Under the pieces are notes generated by a model that saw nothing but the letters and a program-made list of their open reading frames with translations, ran no database searches and was not told the DNA's origin. 64,000 nucleotides of DNA, taken from assembly GCF_963455295.1 (NCBI RefSeq), contig NZ_OY734020.1:2480001-2544000 (forward strand). Direction: 5' to 3'. How positions within the stretch are numbered: the first letter of the stretch is position 1; every line of letters starts with the position of its first letter. The position numbers and the translations under genes are program-made. Positions 48,023 through 57,133 of this stretch are shown in pieces. Source of the stretch: Candidatus Thiodiazotropha sp. CDECU1 (GTDB taxonomy: Bacteria > Pseudomonadota > Gammaproteobacteria > Chromatiales > Chromatiaceae).

Positions 48023-50152
48023 CTATTTAATCTCCAGATTGTTTTTCATATAGTCAGTAAATTGTGCATTCGGTATGGGCTTGCTGAAGAGGAAACCCTG
48101 GGCGAAGTCGCAACCTCTCTCTTGCAAGAACTGTAGCTGCTGTTCCGTCTCCACACCTTCCGCAACCACCCGAAGCTTGAGATGGTGGGCCATTGCGATA
48201 ATTGCCTCGCAAAGCGAGGCATCATCCGGATCGTTGATCACATCGCGGATGAACGAACGATCGATCTTGATCTTGTCCACCGGAAAGCGCTTCAGATAGC
48301 CCAATGAGGAGTAACCGGTACCGAAATCGTCAATAGCGATACCGACACCCTCCTTGCGAAGAGTATCCAGACGTGCCCCCGGATCTCTGCTTTCATCCAT
48401 GTACACACTCTCGGTAATCTCGAACAACAGACGGGATTGCAAATGGGGCTGGCTGGCAAGGAACTCCAGCATCTTTTTGGTAAACCCCATGGCCTGGAAC
48501 TGAAGCATCGATACATTGACTGACAAATGCTCTATTTTCAGTCCCATTGCATCCCACTTCGCCAAATCCGATGCAGCCTGCCGCATTACCCATTCACCTA
48601 TTGGTATGATCAGGCCACTCTTCTCCGCCAAGGGAATAAATTCACTGGGCCCCACTATTCCATTTTCAGGAGAAATCCAGCGTATTAACGCCTCAGCTCC
48701 GATCAGACCACCATCCCTGGCATTCAATATAGGTTGGTAGTGGAGTTCAAACTCACCATTCCTCAAGGCACGGCGCAGCGAAGCCTCCATTGCCACGCGC
48801 CCACCCGCCTCCTTGTTCATCTCCCAGGTGAAATAGCGGAAGGTGTTGCGCCCCTCCGCCTTGGCCCTGTACATGGCGGTATCCGCATTCTGCAACAACA
48901 TGCCCGGATCATCACCATCCTGCGGATACACTGTGATACCTATGCTGGCCGTAAGCTGCGTCTCATGCCCCTCGATCACATACGGGCGCGCCAAGGATGT
49001 CAGGATAGTACCGGCAACGGTTGCCGCTGATATGCTCTCGGCCAGTTCCGGCAGGATCACGGTAAATTCGTCACCCCCCAGGCGGGAGACTGTATCCATC
49101 TCCCTGACGCAAGCCTGCAGGCGCTTTGCAGCCTCCTGCAACAGCAGGTCACCATGGGCATGCCCCAGGGTATCATTGACATCCTTGAAACCATCCAGAT
49201 CGATAAACAGCAGGGCCAGTTTATAATCATGCCGCCGTGCATACGCCAGGGCGCGCTCCAGTCGATCCAAAAACAGGCTACGGTTGGAGAGACCGGTCAG
49301 GGTGTCGAAGTTTGCCTGGTGCCAGATTTTTTCTTCATACTGCTTGCGTTCCTTAACCCGTTGCTTACTGTTCCTGCCGACCACTTGGATGCTGACCATG
49401 CCTATGACCCATATCAAGCCGAGGCCGACCAGTAAATTTTGCTTATGCTCATTGGTCACTTCGATATAACCTGCAAGCGGTACCGATACACCCACCCCGC
49501 CACGCACATCACCCACCTGGTAACCATATTCGCCATGGCACTTGACGCAACCTTCGTTCATGATCATGGGACGCATCAAACGCAAAAAGGGGTGTCCATC
49601 TATCTCTCTAACATCGATGCGCTCCGTTTCACCGGCTTCAAATCCCTTCAGGGCCGCAATCTCCCACTCGTCAGGCGTATTGATGGGATTGATGGGATTC
49701 AGACTGGTGATCTTACCTTTGACCCCATAGTGTTCATTGTAGTCTCCCATCATCTGCCGCAGCATATAGGCTGGATTCATCAGGGTCAGCTCACGTCCCG
49801 ATGGGGTAACCAGATCACGTTCAGGGATGTGCGCAAGATAGGGGTTCCGCGGTGTCTGTTCACTGACCGGCACATAGACGCCGCCATGCTTGGTGCCCCA
49901 GACACGAAAGGCCTGATCCTTGTGATAGTTTGCCACTGCCTCCTGGCGAGCCAATTCCAGCATATCGGAATTCTCATTACTGATTGCCAAGTAGAGCAAT
50001 GCCACAACCAACAGTGTCCAGGAAACAGCAGCAATCCATAAAAGGATTTGCAATCGCTTTTCGTCGCGTTGGGTGTTGAGTATGGGAACCCTATTCACAG
50101 CGTTCCTTTCATCAACGTTATGAGAGTAAAGCGGTTGGTAATTGACATACAA
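48023..50152 (-). CDS. Haem-c sensor (DUF3365) GGDEF-EAL protein
   Basis: 709 residues. Membrane helix at about 36-57, a periplasmic DUF3365 (Tll0287-like) domain with the haem c site C202-V-K-C205-H206, and a second helix at about 232-255. A GGDEF domain follows (LGGDEF intact near 365) and then an EAL domain (EALIRW near 493, DDFGTGYSSL, KIDRSFI) with all usual metal motifs. It could both make and break c-di-GMP under control of a covalently bound haem, so redox, NO or CO input is plausible. Signal identity is inference. Confidence 0.92.
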   Translation of the reverse strand: MYVNYQPLYSHNVDERNAVNRVPILNTQRDEKRLQILLWIAAVSWTLLVVALLYLAISNENSDMLELARQEAVANYHKDQAFRVWGTKHGGVYVPVSEQTPRNPYLAHIPERDLVTPSGRELTLMNPAYMLRQMMGDYNEHYGVKGKITSLNPINPINTPDEWEIAALKGFEAGETERIDVREIDGHPFLRLMRPMIMNEGCVKCHGEYGYQVGDVRGGVGVSVPLAGYIEVTNEHKQNLLVGLGLIWVIGMVSIQVVGRNSKQRVKERKQYEEKIWHQANFDTLTGLSNRSLFLDRLERALAYARRHDYKLALLFIDLDGFKDVNDTLGHAHGDLLLQEAAKRLQACVREMDTVSRLGGDEFTVILPELAESISAATVAGTILTSLARPYVIEGHETQLTASIGITVYPQDGDDPGMLLQNADTAMYRAKAEGRNTFRYFTWEMNKEAGGRVAMEASLRRALRNGEFELHYQPILNARDGGLIGAEALIRWISPENGIVGPSEFIPLAEKSGLIIPIGEWVMRQAASDLAKWDAMGLKIEHLSVNVSMLQFQAMGFTKKMLEFLASQPHLQSRLLFEITESVYMDESRDPGARLDTLRKEGVGIAIDDFGTGYSSLGYLKRFPVDKIKIDRSFIRDVINDPDDASLCEAIIAMAHHLKLRVVAEGVETEQQLQFLQERGCDFAQGFLFSKPIPNAQFTDYMKNNLEIK

Positions 50153-50308
50153 ACCAGTGGCGACCTAAGCAACAACAACTTTAGACGCTACTTCCCATTT
50201 TCCTCATCCTGTGAAATAAAATACTGCTATGAGTGACAAGCAATATTTTTAAATACATGGCGCTTTTATATGTTTAGGAATGGTAATCGCATGCTGATTT
50301 TAGTGTTC

Positions 50309-51451
50309 CTAAAACAGTATGGATATTTTTGCGCTCATGGTATTGACGTGTTGAATGAGAACTTCATCTTCGTTGCGTTCTATGGCAAATGACTCTGTAT
50401 TAAACTGTCCGCGTAAATACTCCAGGGACAGATTAACCCGCCTATCCATATACCATGTGATAGCAGCTCCGTACCTGTATTCCGGCTCATCCTCCAACTC
50501 GGTACTGCTTTCAATCCGCAACGCCAGATCAAAGTCGGAACTCGGGAAAAAATAGGCGACCTCCGCATTCCAAGCCATGGGCCTGTTGATCTCTTTATCC
50601 AATTCGCGAAAATCATCCAAAGCGGCCACAATCTCGAAAGAGAACTCGAAGCTGTCGGTTATTCCCAGCAGATATGCACTTATGGCAGGTACACGCTTGA
50701 TAGAATGATCATCTTCCAGCACTCTTTCATCGCTGTCTGCGAGATCGGACTGATAACTCAAGCCGAATGAAAAATGGTCAGATGACCATGCCTCAAATCC
50801 GATCGCCCAGTCCCACTCCTCATCCTCGCCCACTTCACTGACCCGGCCTCGATAGGCCGCCAGGGTAAGATCGAATTCGTCGCTGGGCCCATAAGTAAGA
50901 AGTACAGCCTGCCTGGCACTTGTCTCTCCGAACTCCAGCATCGGTCCGGTTATAAAACGGCTGAAGTAGAGGCCAAGGGGGGTGAACTGTTTCCCCAGAC
51001 TCAATTCCATTGGCTCGTATTCAAAGGTGATGAAGGCCTCTTCGGAGAAGAATTTGTCTGGATCGGAATCGTATTCAACCACCATTTCACCCTCTGCCAG
51101 ACCAAACAGATCGACAGTCAGCGCAAACTGCAGGGTCGCATTGCGCTCTCTCGCCTTGATGGCACCATCCCTGTCCTGAGGGATAAAACGATCGGTCAGT
51201 ACCTCACCCTCCAGGAGCCCTGACAGGGTAAGCCATGGGGTGATCTCAGTCTCCAATCCCGCCTCTCTTTGCTCTTCCCTGGTACGGTAGATTCTTGTGG
51301 GACCACTCTCCTCCACTGCATCAGCCGTGAACTTTTCGTCCTGCTCGGGCTCACTCATCTCCTGTGCCGCCAGAGTTGGCGAAACTGCCAGCAATAAACA
51401 GAGAGAGTGTGTGACCAAACTGAGCAAAACCTTTTGGGAACGCAGGGGCAT
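50309..51451 (-). CDS. LbtU-like/porin-type outer-membrane protein
   Basis: 380 residues from the ATG at 51451, which has GGAG nine bases before it; an ATG five codons earlier overlaps that site. Signal peptide to about residue 30. The mature part is a beta barrel of about 14-16 alternating strands (LSLGKQFTPLGLYFSRFITGP, AAITWYMDRRVNLSLEYLRGQF) with a terminal phenylalanine needed for barrel assembly. It resembles LbtU-family porins associated with siderophore or metal uptake; substrate not determined. Confidence 0.78.
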   Translation of the reverse strand: MPLRSQKVLLSLVTHSLCLLLAVSPTLAAQEMSEPEQDEKFTADAVEESGPTRIYRTREEQREAGLETEITPWLTLSGLLEGEVLTDRFIPQDRDGAIKARERNATLQFALTVDLFGLAEGEMVVEYDSDPDKFFSEEAFITFEYEPMELSLGKQFTPLGLYFSRFITGPMLEFGETSARQAVLLTYGPSDEFDLTLAAYRGRVSEVGEDEEWDWAIGFEAWSSDHFSFGLSYQSDLADSDERVLEDDHSIKRVPAISAYLLGITDSFEFSFEIVAALDDFRELDKEINRPMAWNAEVAYFFPSSDFDLALRIESSTELEDEPEYRYGAAITWYMDRRVNLSLEYLRGQFNTESFAIERNEDEVLIQHVNTMSAKISILF

Positions 51452-51873
51452 GGCGAGAGACTCCATATTTTATTCTAGATTATTGAAACCCCGTACCTGG
51501 CTTAGTGCAAGCCGGGATCGCGGCTATTCTGGAAATTTTTATAGGACATATGTCCTATAAACGGCAGACAGTTCCCATTGCCCTCTCAATCGGCGCAAGA
51601 TTGTCTCCGAAATATCCCAGGTAAGGCACTCGATCCGTGTCTGATTCATGTCGATAAATCCACAATTAATCCTTTATATTCAGTTTATTATAAATTATTC
51701 GACAGGTTGTATGACATCAATTCTATGGTGCATTGGCTTGCTAGTACATAACTTTTTAATACCTCGCACCACATTTCCAAAGCACTTGATAAAACGATTG
51801 TAATGAACGCTTGGTGAGGAGGAGTTATCCACAACCCTTTTGAAAGAATAGAAACAGATCGGGAGCGAAACCT
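51452..51873. other. Divergent intergenic region with a 20-base perfect palindrome
   Basis: 420 bases between the porin gene and the Cys-rich exported protein. The palindrome at 51540-51559 is the main feature; the rest is AT-rich with no gene. Confidence 0.5.
51540..51559. promoter_or_regulatory. Perfect 20-base palindrome, probable operator
   Basis: TATAGGACATATGTCCTATA is its own reverse complement. It is centred about 98 bases upstream of the porin start and 325 bases upstream of the exported-protein gene. The two-fold symmetry suggests a dimeric regulator; none is identified. Confidence 0.6.
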
Positions 51874-52986
51874 ATGAAAAATAGATCCTTGAAGATGTAC
51901 TCGTTGTTATTCTCTGTGCCATTTCTGATCGTACCCTATGAACTCCTGGCCGGAGATAATGGGCACTCACCCTGTGAGAATACCGCTAAGCAGATATTTC
52001 AGGCGTGCCACGCCGACGTCAAAGATGATTACAAAACCACCCTGGCGAACTGTATAAACCTGGCAACCCGCAGTGAAAGGGTGGCCTGTCGTGATGAGGC
52101 GAAGATGGTGCGTATGGAGGAGGCAGACTATTGTACAGATCAGCTCGATGCCCGGGTCAATGCCTGTGAAGTGCTCGGTGAGCATCGCTATGATTCAGAC
52201 CCCCTGCTCGATCCGACCATCGCCTTTGTCGATCCTGACGATGTGGATCAATCCAGTGCCAATCCCTATGTCTCTATTGTGTCGGGGCACACCTATGTCC
52301 TGCGTGCTGGCGAGGAAGGGGAAGAGACAGTGGTGGTGCATGTGACAGATGAATCCCGTGAGATACAGGGCGTTCCCTGCCGTGTCGTGACTGATGCTGT
52401 GGTTGTTGTGGAAGAGGATGAAACCACCGGCGAGATAGATTATGTACCGGTGGAAATTACAGATGACTGGTTTGCCCAGGATACCGAAGGCAATGTCTAC
52501 TATTGCGGTGAAATATCACGCAACTTCGAGGATGGCGCACTGGTTGATCTCGATGGATCATTCGAATCAGGAAGAGAGTTTGCCAAAGCTGGTCTTCTGA
52601 TCAGTGGAATGCCTGAGGTAGGCATTGCCCATCGTCAGGAATTCTCCCTGGGTGAAGCCGAGGATATCGTGCAATACGTAGATCTGGCAGGGATACCATC
52701 AGTCGAAAACGAGAACTTTCCCTGTGCCGATAGCGGTGGTTGCCTGATGACCTATGACTTCGCACCTCTGGAGCCTGAATCCTCTGAATTCAAGTACTAT
52801 AGTCCTGGTATCGGATTTGTGCTTGCTGAAGCGATGGAGGATGGTGAATTCACCGGTGAGACAGAGCAGTTGCTCTGTGTCGGCGATTCCCTGGATATCC
52901 TGGAAGATCCGGCTTGTGAGATCGAGGATCCCGAAGAGTTGCTAGAGGAGTTGTGTGAACTCGCAGCAGAGGCCTTTTGTGATTGA
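51874..52986 (+). CDS. Exported cysteine-rich acidic protein
   Basis: 370 residues from an ATG, with a signal peptide to about residue 26. About a dozen cysteines in the mature part are concentrated in the N-terminal third (CENTAKQIFQAC, CINLA, CRDEA, CTDQLDARVNAC) and at the end (CADSGGC, CEIEDPEELLEELC). The middle has ITDDWFAQDTEGNVYYCGEISRNFEDG, a motif recurring in uncharacterised secreted proteins. A strongly acidic, disulfide-rich extracellular or periplasmic protein is likely; no function is recognised. A LuxR-type gene follows 94 bases later. Confidence 0.75.
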   Translation: MKNRSLKMYSLLFSVPFLIVPYELLAGDNGHSPCENTAKQIFQACHADVKDDYKTTLANCINLATRSERVACRDEAKMVRMEEADYCTDQLDARVNACEVLGEHRYDSDPLLDPTIAFVDPDDVDQSSANPYVSIVSGHTYVLRAGEEGEETVVVHVTDESREIQGVPCRVVTDAVVVVEEDETTGEIDYVPVEITDDWFAQDTEGNVYYCGEISRNFEDGALVDLDGSFESGREFAKAGLLISGMPEVGIAHRQEFSLGEAEDIVQYVDLAGIPSVENENFPCADSGGCLMTYDFAPLEPESSEFKYYSPGIGFVLAEAMEDGEFTGETEQLLCVGDSLDILEDPACEIEDPEELLEELCELAAEAFCD

Positions 52987-53080
52987 TTCTGGTGGTAACA
53001 TAAACAACTGCTTTGAATTGTAAGTCTGACAAAGGGTAATAGTAAGCAATGAGCGCGGTCACTATGAGCGTGCTCATTGT

Positions 53081-53659
53081 ATGGACGACATCAACTTAAT
53101 CAGGTTAATCATGAACAGTTTTATGAAAAAGATGGGTAGTTGGAGAAATATTTTGTTGATAGTCATGGGTAGTATCTTCCTCATTGCCCTTGAGATACTC
53201 GAGGACCCTGACCTAACCCTTGGTGAAATAATCCTGGAAATGATTCAACCCACCTTAATCGTCATTATCGCGGTAGGGATGGTACGTTTGACTGAACAGT
53301 TCAAGATGCAACATGAGACACAAATGCTGTTGATCAGGGATTTGGAAACAGCCCGTGTCGAGGGTATGCAATGGCGAAGTGGCATGAGTGACTTGATCAA
53401 AGGGTTGAGCGATGGCATCGCAAGACAATTCAGCGAATGGTCCCTGACCGCGGCAGAACGGGAAGTGGGCTTACTGATACTCAAAGGCATGAGCTACAAG
53501 GAGATCGCTGTGATGCGTGATGTCAGCGAAAAGACTGTCCGGCAACAGGCCCATTCCATCTATCGTAAGGCCAAATTGAGTGGCCGGGCTGCTCTCTCCG
53601 CCTTTTTTCTGGAAGACCTGCTACTGCCGCCGGCGATGAACAATTCCAATGAAACCTGA
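53081..53659 (+). CDS. Membrane-anchored LuxR-type regulator
   Basis: 192 residues. Two membrane helices at about 22-40 and 54-70 precede a coiled linker and a C-terminal LuxR/FixJ helix-turn-helix (WSLTAAEREVGLLILKGMSYKEIAVMRDVSEKTVRQQAHSIYRKAKLSGR). No receiver domain. It should sense an envelope condition and bind DNA while membrane-bound or after release. Adjacent Cys-rich gene and palindrome at 51540 are candidate targets. Confidence 0.85.
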   Translation: MDDINLIRLIMNSFMKKMGSWRNILLIVMGSIFLIALEILEDPDLTLGEIILEMIQPTLIVIIAVGMVRLTEQFKMQHETQMLLIRDLETARVEGMQWRSGMSDLIKGLSDGIARQFSEWSLTAAEREVGLLILKGMSYKEIAVMRDVSEKTVRQQAHSIYRKAKLSGRAALSAFFLEDLLLPPAMNNSNET

Positions 53660-53733
53660 TAGGGTTTATGCCTGGTCGGTATTGTTTACAGCTGCCGAGC
53701 TGTCATGGTTTACCTTGGGATTTAAATGTGTAG

Positions 53734-55074
53734 TCAGATACGATTCAAAACCACACTGACACGAAGTCCACGCAACTCTGGTGATCGGTCAAACTTCAAC
53801 TCTCCCTCATAGAGAGTGACGACATCAGATACGATCGCCAGCCCAAGTCCCTGTCCTTCCATATTCTCATCCAATCGACTGCCACGGCGTGTCAATCTGG
53901 AGACGTCTTCATCACCCAACCCCTCACCATCATCTTCCACAAGGATCTGCAAACGATCCTCTCCGGAAAGCGTGCAGCGTACCTTTTTGTTCGCCCATTT
54001 ACATGCGTTATCAAGGAGGTTACCCAACAACTCAAGAATATCCTCCCGGTCACCGAAGGGGGGTTGGTCCATTGCCACGACCGCCTCTATCGATAACTGC
54101 TTATCCTGGTAAATCTGTTTCAATACATTCAACAGATCCTGTAGATCGATGTGTGGATCAAATCTCTGACTCATGGTTCCACTACCCGCCAGACGGGCAC
54201 GCTTGAGTTCTCGGTCGATTAACAATCTGACCCTTTCCACCTGTTGTCCTGCCAAACTCCGGTCTATCTGATTTTCAGCCGTGGCAGTTGTGTCGAAGTA
54301 GCGCATCAGCAGATTCATGGGCGCTTTCAAGGCATGGGCAAGATTACCGAGGGCGTTACGCGATCGTTTATTCCTTCTTGTAAGGAGCTGCAACAGGTGA
54401 TTGATCTCCTTGACCAAGGGAGACATCTCATCCGGGACATCTTCGCACAACAGTTTCTCATCCCCTGTAGCCAGACTCTTCACATCATCGCGCAAGGGTT
54501 CGAGACGACGGAACGAGTGCCTGACAACCATACCCTGGACCAACAATAATGCGACCAGGCCGAGTAGCGCCAACAATGCAAAATTACGTAGAAACAGATC
54601 CCGTTGCTGTTTTATCGGTTGCAGATCCTCCGCCACTGCAACGGTAAGTTCCCGCCCCTGTTTTTTAAATCCGGCAACATAAACCAACAGCTGCTGCGCT
54701 TCAGGACCGAGCATATGCATACGCCTGCTGTCACCGACCGGCAGCATAGGAATATGGAGTTTAAAGTCCCAAAGTGATCGTGAGTGGGTCTCAGTGCCGT
54801 CTTGATGACGAATAAGATAGTAGTGTCCGGAATAGGGACGTCGATAGATTTGGTTGACGCGGGCGGGCCGAACCTTGAACTGCTGATGTTTAACGGCCAT
54901 CGCTGCGAGCAAGGCCTCGCTGTCATGTTCCAGGCGGGATGCGATAAAATCTTCTGTCAGCTCTTGAATGGATTGTGCGCCGAATAACCATAGCAATCCC
55001 ATCAATACGATCAGGCTGAGCGCCAACCCCAGGTGCAGTCGATGTTCGAGAGAGTTAGTTCTCAACACCGACAT
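53734..55074 (-). CDS. PhoQ-like sensor histidine kinase
   Basis: 446 residues. Membrane helix at about 14-34, a periplasmic sensor of about 140 residues, a second helix at about 167-187, HAMP, then the phospho-acceptor H in LGNLAHALKAPMNLL, the N box NLLDNACKWANKK, the D/G boxes VEDDGEGL and GQGLGLAIVSDVV. It overlaps the end of the response-regulator gene by 20 bases, so the pair is cotranslated. Its stimulus probably relates to the redox genes behind it in the operon. Confidence 0.92.
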   Translation of the reverse strand: MSVLRTNSLEHRLHLGLALSLIVLMGLLWLFGAQSIQELTEDFIASRLEHDSEALLAAMAVKHQQFKVRPARVNQIYRRPYSGHYYLIRHQDGTETHSRSLWDFKLHIPMLPVGDSRRMHMLGPEAQQLLVYVAGFKKQGRELTVAVAEDLQPIKQQRDLFLRNFALLALLGLVALLLVQGMVVRHSFRRLEPLRDDVKSLATGDEKLLCEDVPDEMSPLVKEINHLLQLLTRRNKRSRNALGNLAHALKAPMNLLMRYFDTTATAENQIDRSLAGQQVERVRLLIDRELKRARLAGSGTMSQRFDPHIDLQDLLNVLKQIYQDKQLSIEAVVAMDQPPFGDREDILELLGNLLDNACKWANKKVRCTLSGEDRLQILVEDDGEGLGDEDVSRLTRRGSRLDENMEGQGLGLAIVSDVVTLYEGELKFDRSPELRGLRVSVVLNRI

Positions 55075-55729
55075 AGATATACCCTTGTCCTCTGCGTGTC
55101 TCGATCACCTGCTTGCCCAACTTGTCACGTAAACGACGAATATAGACTTCAATCAGATTGCTGTCACGATCGAAATCCTGTTCATAAACATGTTCCGTTA
55201 AACGGGTTTTGGAGAGTATCTTGTCTTTGTTGAGGATGAAGCAGCGTAACAGGCGAAATTCCGTTCCGGTGAGATCGAGTCTCTGCTGATCGGGCAATAT
55301 CACCTGCTGTCTCTCCTCGTCGAGCTCCAGGCCACCAGACTTGAGGCTGGCCCCCACCAGATCGTGACTGCGACGCACCAATGCCTGCAGGCGTACCACC
55401 AGCTCTTCAATATGAAACGGTTTGCCCAGATAGTCGTCCGCACCGGCCTTGAACCCCTCAACCCGTTCATGCCAGGCATCCCGGGCGGTCAATATGATCA
55501 CCGGAGTACGATTATCCCGTTTGCGCCAGTTCTTCAACACCTCCAGACCGGACCGGTTAGGTAGACCCAGGTCCAGGACGATAAGATCATATGCCATGTT
55601 ATCGCCCATAAACTCAGCTTCAATACCCTCCTCGGCACAATCAACGGCATACCCCTGCTGTTCCAGGTCGTGCTTTAGTGATGTGGCGAGGAGATTGTCA
55701 TCTTCAACCAGCAGCAGACGCAACTTCAA
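55055..55729 (-). CDS. OmpR/PhoP-type response regulator
   Basis: 224 residues. Receiver domain with the acidic pair ED near residue 9-10, phospho-acceptor aspartate in LIVLDLGLP and K in GKPFHIEE; C-terminal winged helix with LTGTEFRLLRCFILN, VEVYIRRLRDKLG and TRRGQGYIY. Works with the kinase at 53734. Overlaps the PepSY gene by four bases (ATGA). Confidence 0.94.
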   Translation of the reverse strand: MKLRLLLVEDDNLLATSLKHDLEQQGYAVDCAEEGIEAEFMGDNMAYDLIVLDLGLPNRSGLEVLKNWRKRDNRTPVIILTARDAWHERVEGFKAGADDYLGKPFHIEELVVRLQALVRRSHDLVGASLKSGGLELDEERQQVILPDQQRLDLTGTEFRLLRCFILNKDKILSKTRLTEHVYEQDFDRDSNLIEVYIRRLRDKLGKQVIETRRGQGYIYVGVEN

Positions 55730-56040
55730 TCCTCCAATTCATGTTCCAGAATCTTCCCTGAGGCGGCATCGACCTTGATCTCCCATACCGCTCCCCTCCC
55801 ATCGAGAATCTCTATCTCATATAGATATAGCCCTCTTTCACGTTCCAACTCAAGTTCCAGAATCCTACCCGGCTGTTTCGCCTGAATGAGTGGGATAATC
55901 TCCTCAAGGGGAAGAATGGCACCAGATTCGGTCAGGCGTCGCGCCTCTTCATAGCCCTCCTCGGCCAGAGATAGACCGGATATCACCAGCGCCATCATGA
56001 GCAATATGTTTGTTGTGGTTTTACCAATCATGCTTTCCAT
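55726..56040 (-). CDS. Small exported PepSY-domain protein
   Basis: 104 residues (or 101 if the second ATG, with GGAAAGC before it, is used). Signal peptide to about residue 26; PepSY motif with ILPLEEIIPLIQAKQPGRILELELERERGLYLYEIEILD and the typical WEIKVDAASGKIL end. PepSY proteins often lie in PhoPQ-like operons with cytochromes and may modulate sensors or proteases. Confidence 0.88.
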   Translation of the reverse strand: MESMIGKTTTNILLMMALVISGLSLAEEGYEEARRLTESGAILPLEEIIPLIQAKQPGRILELELERERGLYLYEIEILDGRGAVWEIKVDAASGKILEHELED

Positions 56041-56103
56041 CTTACTCTATCAAGGAGTCCCCGAGTGTCAGAAGTATAGCTTCAACAACTGTTGAAACAC
56101 ACA

Positions 56104-56676
56104 CTAGTCATCCCAGCGTCCGATGCCGGGGATATCGATTTCATGTTCATTATATGAACCCTGCAATGCTCTCTTGTGGCAGCTGTCGCAGTTGCTGAAG
56201 GATAGAGAATAAGGTATCTCATCATGTTCATGTTTGAAAAAAGCAGTTTCGGTAATCCGTTTCGGGGAAGGTGTATAGCGCAATGACCACATCACTTTAT
56301 TTGGAATCTCACGATTGACCTTATCAGCCGCATTTGCAGTGAGAAAACCTTGCAACTGTGCTTGATCCTCTTCTGCCAACTCTGCGTTTTCACCAAAATG
56401 CTCATCCAGATGTTGCATCATCGAATGCCAGGATGCGGCGGGCAGAAAAACGGGTTGAAAGGGAAAATGGCAACTGCCGCACTCCTCCTGGTAAAGCTGG
56501 CTGAATTGGCTGTTGTTCAGTCTGTTTTCAGGCTTGAACCAACCACCAAACATTCGCTCTCCCCAGTCATCATCATCCTCGCCCCATTCATCACGATCGG
56601 CCATAACCATACCGGCACCTAACAGCGTAACTGCAAGTACCAGTGTGGCCGGTAACCAAAATATTCGCGTTTTCAT
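56104..56676 (-). CDS. Dihaem cytochrome c
   Basis: 190 residues with a signal peptide (about 1-26). Two haem c sites: CGSCH near 67 and CDSCH near 166. The layout fits the DHC-type dihaem proteins that partner SHP (DUF1924) and cytochrome b561 in photosynthetic and sulfur bacteria. It passes electrons in the periplasm. Between the PepSY gene (63 bases) and the DUF1924 gene (14 bases). Confidence 0.9.
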   Translation of the reverse strand: MKTRIFWLPATLVLAVTLLGAGMVMADRDEWGEDDDDWGERMFGGWFKPENRLNNSQFSQLYQEECGSCHFPFQPVFLPAASWHSMMQHLDEHFGENAELAEEDQAQLQGFLTANAADKVNREIPNKVMWSLRYTPSPKRITETAFFKHEHDEIPYSLSFSNCDSCHKRALQGSYNEHEIDIPGIGRWDD

Positions 56677-56690
56677 CTTTTTTCACCTCA

Positions 56691-57083
56691 TTAATGTCGT
56701 TGAAGGAATAACAGGAGATCACCTCTCTCCTGGGGTGTGCATACCCTTCCCCATGTCCATTTACAGTTGCGTTTGAACCATTTTTTGATCTGCTTCGGAT
56801 CGGTCAGGCGTTTTGCATTGACTGACGGCGCCATCGGTTCAATCCGCTTTCCCGTCTTGATGTGTTGCCCAGGATTACCCAAATTGTCGCCATGACAATC
56901 ACTGCATGATCTGGGCTTACCACTTTTTTCATCTATTACCAGACGTTGCCAGGCTTCCCGTCCCTGCTCCGCCGAGAATGGCCCGGCACCCTCGGCTTGG
57001 TAGGACTCAAGCATGCTTTCCACACTGTTCGCCTGCAGAGTCGTAGTGCCGATGAGTAGCAATGAAATTAAGATCGGTTTCAT
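56691..57083 (-). CDS. DUF1924/SHP-like monohaem cytochrome c
   Basis: 130 residues from the ATG at 57083, behind CGGAGGTATGGAAA. Signal peptide to about 18; one haem c site CSDCH near 60 and a late conserved W-F-K-R-N-C-K-W pattern with C-T-P-Q-E-R-G-D-L-L-L-F-L. The family includes SHP, a haem protein with a labile asparagine ligand that can bind oxygen or NO when reduced. Partner of the dihaem protein and cytochrome b561. Confidence 0.88.
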   Translation of the reverse strand: MKPILISLLLIGTTTLQANSVESMLESYQAEGAGPFSAEQGREAWQRLVIDEKSGKPRSCSDCHGDNLGNPGQHIKTGKRIEPMAPSVNAKRLTDPKQIKKWFKRNCKWTWGRVCTPQERGDLLLFLQRH

Positions 57084-57133
57084 TTTCCATACCTCCGACT
57101 GATATAACATCCAGGACCTGATACCAAGCCTGA

